Positions 57,812-64,000 of a stretch of DNA of 64,000 nucleotides are shown here, in pieces; the first letter of the stretch is position 1; each line of letters opens with the position of its first letter. The notes under the pieces were generated by a model. The model made no database searches. It saw only the letters and a program-made list of their open reading frames with translations, and was not told the DNA's origin. The DNA is taken from contig NC_085890.1 in NCBI RefSeq assembly GCF_035222375.1, positions 2,666,001-2,730,000 on the forward strand, written 5' to 3'. Origin of the DNA: Podospora pseudocomata (taxonomy: Eukaryota > Ascomycota > Sordariomycetes > Sordariales > Podosporaceae). The translations under genes were made by a program, and so were the position numbers.

Positions 57812-58255
57812 ATGGCTGCCCTCGTCAAGAACGCCGCGGGAATGGTAGCCCGCAATCCCGGGACTGCCGCCGTCGCTGGGGTTGTTACTGTCGGTGCAGT
57901 TGCGCTTGCTGCTCCGCTTGCGATTGCTGCGCCGGTTCTGGCTGCTGTTGGGTTTACTGCTGAGGGCGTTGCTGCTAGTATGTTTGCACTTTTGGGTTGT
58001 CTTCTTCCAGCATAAACACCCCGCTGTGAGCACAGCTAACGAACGTTGTGATTTGTAGCTTCCATCGCCGCCGGGATCCAAGCTGGCATCGGAAACGTCG
58101 TCGGAGGTAGCGTGTTCGCCATTTGCCAGAGCGCTGCTGCTGGAGGAGCTGGAGCGGCGGCTGTTGCGACTGGTACACAGGTTGTTGGGGGGGTTGCTGC
58201 TGCGGGGGCTGCGTTGGGCAAGTTCCTCTGGGGAAGGGGGCGAGAGAGAGAATGA
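57812..58255 (+). CDS. IFI6/IFI27-like (ISG12 family) small membrane protein
   Basis: Two exons, 57812-57977 and 58059-58255, with an 81-base intron (GTATGT, CTAAC branch, TTTGTAG), give about 120 residues. The N-terminal half is hydrophobic and Ala/Gly/Val-rich (MAALVKNAAGMVARNPGTAA, then VVTVGAVALAAPLAIAAPVLAAVGFTAEGV in part). The family signature is IGNVVGGSVFAICQSAAAGG. A further hydrophobic stretch and a basic end (WGRGRERE) follow. Animal members act at mitochondria or ER and modulate apoptosis; the role in fungi is unknown. The frame is intact, unlike the longer copy at 43714-44510, with which it shares the GN-V-x-G-S-x-F-A-x-x-QSA core. Confidence 0.82.
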
Positions 58256-58765
58256 ATGCCGGTGGGAGGATATGCTGGTTGTTGCTGAGGAAGATGACGT
58301 GCTGAGATTGTGAACTGGTATGGGTTATGGATAACATTTGATGGCAGGGAACGGTTATGAATTTTGATGTTGCACTTGGTTTGGAAGCAGGTTTGAGATC
58401 TCTTCCAAACGTGAACTTATTCCCACTTCCACGCATATGCACTTCATCTGATCTCATATCCTCGCCTGTGCATCACTTTTGTTCTCGCATCGCCCAGCAC
58501 AATCGACCAGGCAGGATTGGTTTATGATCGCATAGACCGGGTACTTTTCGGACACAATGAAAGTGTGTGGCCACCAATCAATCATAGCATCATGTTCTAA
58601 CGTCCTACGACGGACACATTTCGGCAACATTATGTACACAGTCACAACAGCCTCAATCACCCATAAAAAGACTGCTACTCATCTGCTCGAGATGAAATGA
58701 TTCATCTCAATCATTTACTATCACCATCCACATTTTACAGTTGCAATAGTAGCGAAGAAAACATC
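58256..58765. other. Intergenic, upstream of methyltransferase
   Basis: 510 bases with no supported gene. It should contain the methyltransferase promoter near 58650-58765. Confidence 0.45.
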
Positions 58766-59812
58766 ATGTCCGCCCAAGCTGCCATCCACAAAGCCGCCAA
58801 AGAGCTCAGCAAGCTCTTTGAAACCGTCGACAAAACCGCCTCCTCTGCCACCGCATCTTGGGAGGATGTCCTCCTCGACAACGCACGCCGAGTCAGCACC
58901 CCACTTGTTATCCAGATGCTCACCCAGATGGGCATTGACTTGTATGGGACCAAATCGGTCGCCCCATTCAGGCTGTTTGAAAATGCCTGTGGAGCAGGTG
59001 TCGTGGCTCCTGTGCTTCAAAGGACTACCAAGCCAGATGTCTTGGCCAAGAGCAGCATTCTGTGCGGCGACTTCTCCACCCCTTGTATAGGGCTGATTGA
59101 GAAGAGGATCAAGGAGGAGGGGTGGGTGAATACTGAGGTGGAGAGAATCGATGCCCAGGTCCGTGTTTCCAATGTCTTCACAGATTTAAACACTTGCTGA
59201 TGGGGTAGTGATCCCTTGAAAAGAAAACGAAACTGCCATCAGCAAGCTTCGACTATGTGACGACCAATATTGGGTTCCATGTCGTCCCTGACTCGGAAGC
59301 GGCTCTCGATGGTCAGTGAGAGTCCCTTGCCCCGTTCCTCGAACTACTTTGCTAACCCTCGCAAAGAAACTATCCGCATTCTCAAGCCGGGCGGTGTTCT
59401 TGGCTTCACCACCTGGCACCTCCCCCCAACCTGGGTCAACGACATCCGAGAAGCCTTTGCATCTTTCCCCTTTGAGGCACCATACACCTGGGCCCTGCAG
59501 ATGACGGCCTGGGGTAAATGGTCTGATATCTACTGGGTCCGGAAAACGCTCGCTGCCAAGGGGCTGGAGGATGTCAATGTTGATATCTATGCTCACCTTA
59601 GCAAGGTGGACAACGCCGAGTATTTCGTCGGCCAGTTTGCCATGATGCTCGACTGGATTATGGATAGCGCTTGGAGTGGGGAGTTGAGGAAAGCGCACCC
59701 GAGGGAGGAGGTGCAGGGGTTGGTGAAGAACTATCTGGAGGAGAAGTACGAGGGTGGATCGTGGGATGTCAGTTGGGTCTCGGTCATTGCTAGCGCAAGG
59801 AGGCCCTTTTAG
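58766..59812 (+). CDS. SAM-dependent methyltransferase, small-molecule type
   Basis: Three exons, 58766-59158, 59224-59311 and 59367-59812, join in phase into about 308 residues. Motif I is LFENACGAGVVAPVL (acidic-x-G-x-G). ILCGDFSTPCIGLI follows with the acidic loop, and SFDYVTTNIGFHVVPDSEAALDETIRILKPGGVLGFTTWH gives in succession motif II, a helix and the KPGG post-II motif. WVSVIASARRPF closes the last strand. This layout is that of fungal secondary-metabolite methyltransferases. No backbone synthase is nearby, so the substrate is unknown. No lesion is seen. The start at MSAQAAIHKAAKEL is chosen because upstream codons (in an otherwise open frame) are AT-rich and unlike protein. Confidence 0.85.
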
Positions 59813-60186
59813 TAGACCTTTGGGTCTATTAAACTCCTCGCGCAATGGACCTTGAAGATGTTGGGAAGCATCAAGCCCTAGATGAGGTCAGAAAGCCATG
59901 ACAGGAAGCTCGGATGGCGAAGGGGAAATGCTTGGAGAGATCCTAGTAGAAACCAGGACCATATTAGACTACTGTTGGGATAGATGATCCCTCAAGCTTA
60001 GACGGTGGACCGTGAAAGCTAAGACTAATTCTTTCGTATACTATAACGCATATTATGATTGCTATCCGAGGCATCCAGCCACAGCGTCTCAACCTAGCAT
60101 CATAAATTGACAACACCCCCAGCCTTCTTCAACTCCGCCATTATCAACCTACCAGCCCCACAATCCCCAGGCATCAGTACTGCAAT
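59813..60186. other. Intergenic, 374 bases
   Basis: 3' flanks of two converging genes. Nothing is seen in it. Confidence 0.45.
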
Positions 60187-60441
60187 TTAGATGAGCGCCA
60201 CCCTCGTTACCGTCCCATTCAGTTGGACAGGCTGAGCAGACTGAACCTGAGATCCACACCAATTTTCAGCAAGCCGTCCAGTTACCATTGATACCACCAC
60301 GCGAAGGATCACTGGTCCTACGCCTCCAGCCGTGGTGTTTTGGAGGATGACAAAGACAGCGCCAGCGGCAACGTTGCTGATAAAAAGTTGGGGTGCTGCT
60401 GCTTGTGGTCCTGAGGCTGTGGGCATAGCAGCGAAGAACAT
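60187..60441 (-). CDS. Small hypothetical protein
   Basis: An 84-residue open frame, MFFAAMPTASGPQAAAPQL then FISNVAAGAVFVILQNTTAGGVGPVILRVV in part, ending SAQPVQLNGTVTRVALI. The alternation of small and hydrophobic residues suggests a beta-sandwich of single-domain size. A short intron may remove the VSMVTGRLAENW part. Family unknown. It may be real, because the CT-rich leader and good start context are typical. Confidence 0.45.
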   Translation of the reverse strand: MFFAAMPTASGPQAAAPQLFISNVAAGAVFVILQNTTAGGVGPVILRVVVSMVTGRLAENWCGSQVQSAQPVQLNGTVTRVALI

Positions 60442-60880
60442 CTTGCTGGTCTAAAGGGGGTGTTCTATCTCGGAAGGTGGGTGAAGTGTGGTAGTGTGTA
60501 AATGGATTGTGTGTTGGTGGTGATATTGATCGGGTGTGACCTTGTTGGAGAAGAAAAGAGGGCTTTGAGGAGTTTACTACTTGTGAATATATACGTATTC
60601 TGTAGGCCTTCTTGTTGCACGGATTGGAATCGGTGGAGCAACCTTCGATGAGGTAGGTTTCTCTTCAGGAGTGTTGTGGGTGTTGCAAGTTTATCACGGC
60701 CAGAAACGGAAAGAAATTAGATGAGACAATACAGAAGACATCTAACAAAAAAAGTCTGTTAATATAGAATTCCATTACCTTCCGCCTAGACTACAAGAGT
60801 TGGTGCTTCTCAAAGCATCACTTGATTGGAGGGGAGTAGCATAGACATGATGGTGTTGCTTGTAGGGCTATGTGGGTGGC
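60442..60880. other. Intergenic, 440 bases
   Basis: Upstream side of the small gene at 60187-60441. AT-rich at 60690-60780. Nothing gene-like. Confidence 0.4.
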
Positions 60881-61931
60881 AGCTCGTGACCTGGAAATTG
60901 GACGAAAGAAGGTCAAATCAAATGAACTCCAAACTCGAGTGACTTTGCGTAAAAGTTGGATGCTTGAGATTCGATAAAAGAATAAGATACCTTGTCGAGA
61001 TAAAGCCAGGATCCTGCCAAACTACCGGGCTGCTTCAAAGCAGAGAAATACGAGGTATGTGAGACTTCGGTGACGAGCGGCAAAAAAGCTTGCTGAACCC
61101 GGTCCTCCACTGTTCCCAAAATGGTAAGGATACGATCTTGAGTTATGATGTTAGACGCTTGCCGGAATCCTTGTTGGCCATCGTATGATCAAAGCCACCA
61201 AGTCGTCCTCTGCTGCGAGAGAAGAGTTAGCATCGGACCAAGTGAAAAGAAGAGAGAAAAGTTCACCTTGTTTGCCGTGGTCAAGCTGGGTGTGGTATGC
61301 GTTTACCATTCATATAGGCGTGACAGGCTGCTCCGGGCTCCATAAAATCAGCAAGCCAGACGGCCACTGCCCAAATGCCGTAGATCAAGTTGTAGATGAA
61401 GGTCAACACAACAGTTAAAGCCCAGCTGATCCAGATCAGACTCATGAGGGAAAAGCGCCACGCTGAGTCCCACGATGCGGTGGCGATGGTTTTGAAAAGC
61501 AAACCAAAACATCTCAGCTGTTATGTCGCTAACGTAGCTCTGGATCCAGGAGCTAAAATTCGTGTCCAAGTTTTAGGTCAGCAAGCAGAAAATCGTAGTC
61601 GCGAAAATGGAGAGCAAGTATTACCAGCGACGGTTGGAGAGAAGCGTGCAAGGCTGAGAAAACATCTGCTGCTTTGATTACCTAGTCGACAAAAAGGCAG
61701 GAGGTCGCAGAGAAAGAGGACAACAAACGACAATTGACTTCTGGAAAGTAGAGCTAGCCTATCACGGCGAGTGAGTGCTAGTTTCTGCCTTATTTCCTGT
61801 TTTACGTGGCACACGATAGCAGTCCAGCGCTTCTCCCTATTGAACCATCCCTTCTCGTTCCAAGAGGCCCATCTTCTAGATGCCTGATGACTGCTCGCCT
61901 GTCTAGATATGAAACGCCTTGGTTGTACCAC
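60881..61931 (-). CDS. Possible multi-exon membrane protein, structure unresolved
   Basis: Minus-strand pieces in different frames look protein-like: SLMSLIWISWALTVVLTF, then YNLIYGIWAVAVWLADFMEP with two membrane helices (61281-61502), and VEDRVQQAFLPLVTEVSHTS (60913-61119). A GTAATA...TTTTAG intron with a CTGAC branch could lie at about 61555-61625. I could not join the exons into one model, and a frame change occurs near 61500. The family is unknown. Confidence 0.3.
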
Positions 61932-62039
61932 TTAAGGGGCCATTTGGTCATAGCCAGTGATTCCATCTTGCCATCCCTGCGTCGCTCATCCCATTTGTTG
62001 GGCTGTTCGGTATGGATAATTTCAGTACTATCTCTCTCT

Positions 62040-62250
62040 TAATCTAATGCTTCATGGATTTAATTTTAGTTTTAAAAGTCTACTATCCAGGCTTATGGGA
62101 TTATCTATCGCAACAATAGTCTTATTTTTTAGTCCTAGCTTCTATTAGAATTTCTCCAACCATTGCCCATTCACTATCCGAGCAGTCCTGTGCTCGCGGC
62201 CGAGACTTGAAGAAGTGACAGCTGGGCGGTTGGTAGGGTACCTAGATCCT
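62040..62250. repeat. Dispersed repeat, copy B
   Basis: Second copy of the repeat at 42590-42970. CCATTGCCCATTCACTATCC is shared exactly, and flanking strings such as TCTATCGCAACAATAGTC versus TCTATCCCAACAGTAGTC differ mainly by transitions. It lacks the ~140-base middle of copy A. Confidence 0.7.
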
Positions 62251-63457
62251 TCTGCAAAGACGGGACTCCACGGTTCTTCAAGCCCTGATCACTGGCCCGG
62301 ACCGCATGCCATACCGCAAGGACAAATGAGTCTGGTAGATACTCGGAAGAGTTGAGTAATCCCAGCAGCTAAATCGAAGAAAGGACCCAAAGAGGCGACC
62401 AGGACGTAGGATATATTCTTACAAACTTCGGACTCGTCAGAAGAACCCGAAGGATGACGTTGGACAACATAGGGATGATCCTGCAAGAGGTCCAACCATC
62501 AACAGCCAACCGCAGCGCTGGTTCAAAATCATGCTGCGTAACCTCAACTCGGAATTTTCCAGTCTCACAACAGCCGGGCATGCTCGATTCCTTCATCCAT
62601 CATACTGACATCTGATAAGCACCAGGGCCAAGCAGTTGGCAATCCCGTCAAACACCAACCCCACCAAGCATCGGCATCGACGTCAACCAAGATCAAGAAA
62701 CAGATGGATACGCGGGTTTTTGTCTCTGGCGTTATCCCTAGATCGGAAACCAGCCCCTATGAGGAAAAGCTTGATGGCTACTGCACGGCTGTCAACTGGA
62801 GATCGACCTGGCATCCCGAGCGGGTATTCTGCACGCCAAGTTGGATAAATGGAGTGCTGTTCCGGATCTGCCAGAGGGATTGACTGTATGAATCGAATCT
62901 CCCCAAAATCGAGGGCGTCATCCATTGTGAGACAGAGTTGGTTTGGCGTTGAAAAACGGGTTTGTATCATTGACTCGGGGAGATCCTTTGGGTTGTCTGC
63001 GAGACAAGATGATGAAATGAGATGGATTCCCGGGAAAAGTCAACCGCCAACTGAAAGCAGTTGATGGAGTCAGCCCTGGAGAAAGACCTGGCTGTGTTGG
63101 CTGAATGCGATGGCGCCCCTCAGGCGGCTCAGCCAACCGCCCGCAGGCGGACGTTCGCCCGGGATTGGAATGCGGGCTCTTTTTTTTTGGTCAACTGATG
63201 CGACGTGACAGTGCATTCTTCATGTGAACAAAAAGGCCACCCGCCAAAGAAGTGGCCACTTGCTTCAGGCAGTCAAGCTCCGAAGTTTCCATAGAAAAAA
63301 CGCTGGGGGCGGGAAAACAGGTATATAGGTCTCGTGCCGTCCCGCTTCTTCTAGATTGCCCGTCTCTTCCATCGCAGATTTTGCTGTGCATATTGAAGTT
63401 CTGTTCCTCCTAGATTGTACCCCTCTTATACCGATATCACCGATACTCAACGCCGCC
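62251..63457. other. Intergenic with unassigned minus frames
   Basis: 1.2 kb. Minus frames at 62369-62596 (contains HDFEPALRLAVDGWTSCR) and 62683-62970 (contains MDDALDFGEIRFIQSIPLAD) read as plausible protein but match no family I know, and no join between them is clear. They may be remnants. Confidence 0.35.
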
Positions 63458-63604
63458 ATGAATCTCGACAGCTACAAAAAGGTCAACACCTACATGGAGG
63501 AGGAGGATCGAGAACAGGGGACCGGCGACAGATTGACGTGGATTGTATGCGGGGCGCTCGTGGGCGCATTCCCTTTTGCTGTCTGGATTTGGAGCAAGTG
63601 CTGA
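63458..63604 (+). CDS. 48-residue single-pass membrane microprotein
   Basis: MNLDSYKKVNTYMEEEDREQ is an acidic, polar half followed by LTWIVCGALVGAFPFAVWIW, one membrane helix, ending SKC. The start sits in a strong context (CGCCGCCATGA) preceded by a CT/CA-rich leader. No family is recognised. The size and layout resemble small fungal tail-anchored proteins. It could be a chance frame, but the helix is well formed. Confidence 0.45.
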   Translation: MNLDSYKKVNTYMEEEDREQGTGDRLTWIVCGALVGAFPFAVWIWSKC

Positions 63605-64000
63605 TGAGCGATGGTGAGTGCTTCCTCTCCCCGCTATTCTTCACGGCATCAATGCGCTGACATTCTGTAGCCCAGCAAGCAGTGCTCTAAACATTGAACG
63701 ATTCTCTATTTTTCGCTAGATACCCATCAACCAGATTGAACGCAGGAGGAGAGGAGGGAAAAAGCTATGGCGCACAGGGAAGAACGGGAGGACACATCTT
63801 CACCCGCGGCGCATTGCGCGGCCAGGCGGCGGCATCGGAAACAGCGGGGGAGTGAGTTCGGATTGGATTTCCAGCGCAACGGATTTGACAAGCCGGGAAA
63901 AGGCGGGGCCTGACCCGCAACACGATTTAGTTTGCATTTTTCACCGCCTAACTGGCAGAATTAAGATACCCCACTAAAATTTTCAAGACGGCTCCAAGTC
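63605..64000. other. Intergenic, right end of window
   Basis: 396 bases with no supported gene. An intron-like continuation of the microprotein gene cannot be excluded (GTGAGTGC at about 63612). Confidence 0.4.

Overview
The window looks like chromosomal DNA of a filamentous ascomycete, most likely a sordariomycete close to Chaetomium/Podospora. The evidence is short GT-AG introns (about 48-92 nt) with CTAAC/CTGAC-type branch sites, fungal housekeeping genes (ALG9, NAF1, prolyl-tRNA synthetase, CCT1, a CHIP-type U-box gene), and several fungal regulated-cell-death families: NLR/STAND genes, HET, a HELLP-like effector, a gasdermin-like gene and caspase-like proteases. No rRNA, tRNA or CRISPR was recognised. 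Exon borders were placed by eye.

Layout. 0.4-7.8 kb is a cell-death island: a caspase-like gene (-), a divergent TPR-CHAT protease gene (+) and a convergent gasdermin-like gene (-). Each has one interruption of its reading frame. 8.5-31 kb is a conserved core: ALG9, NAF1, a membrane SH3 protein, an F-box-like/DUF7730-type protein, CHIP, prolyl-tRNA synthetase divergent from CCT1, a LYC1-like acetyltransferase and a secreted CE1-type esterase. 31-46 kb is sparse accessory DNA: a decayed CHIP U-box fragment, a methyltransferase-like gene, a 365-residue protein of unknown family with a truncated second copy about 2 kb downstream, a FAR1/WRKY-GCM1-type DNA-binding protein, a dispersed repeat, a long GA tract and a broken IFI6/IFI27-like gene.

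46-52.5 kb is an NLR neighbourhood. An intact NB-ARC/TPR receptor carries an N-terminal PP-type amyloid motif, and a divergent, shortened HELLP-like effector remnant carries the matching motif at its C-terminus. A Ty3/Gypsy remnant and an orphan NACHT-WD40 tail follow. 54-64 kb holds a broken HET-domain gene, an Arg-rich hypothetical gene, an intact IFI6/IFI27-like gene, a small-molecule-type methyltransferase, a second copy of the dispersed repeat and a 48-residue membrane microprotein.

Working picture. In known fungal systems an NLR oligomerises and templates the amyloid motif of a membrane-lysing effector; proteases cut gasdermins to release their pore domain. The window has parts of both routes close together. 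Nearly all the effector or execution genes here (caspase-like, TPR-CHAT, gasdermin-like, HELLP-like, HET) have interrupted frames, while the NLR and most housekeeping genes read cleanly. The exception is CHIP, whose frame break lies in a G run, so some interruptions may be sequence errors.
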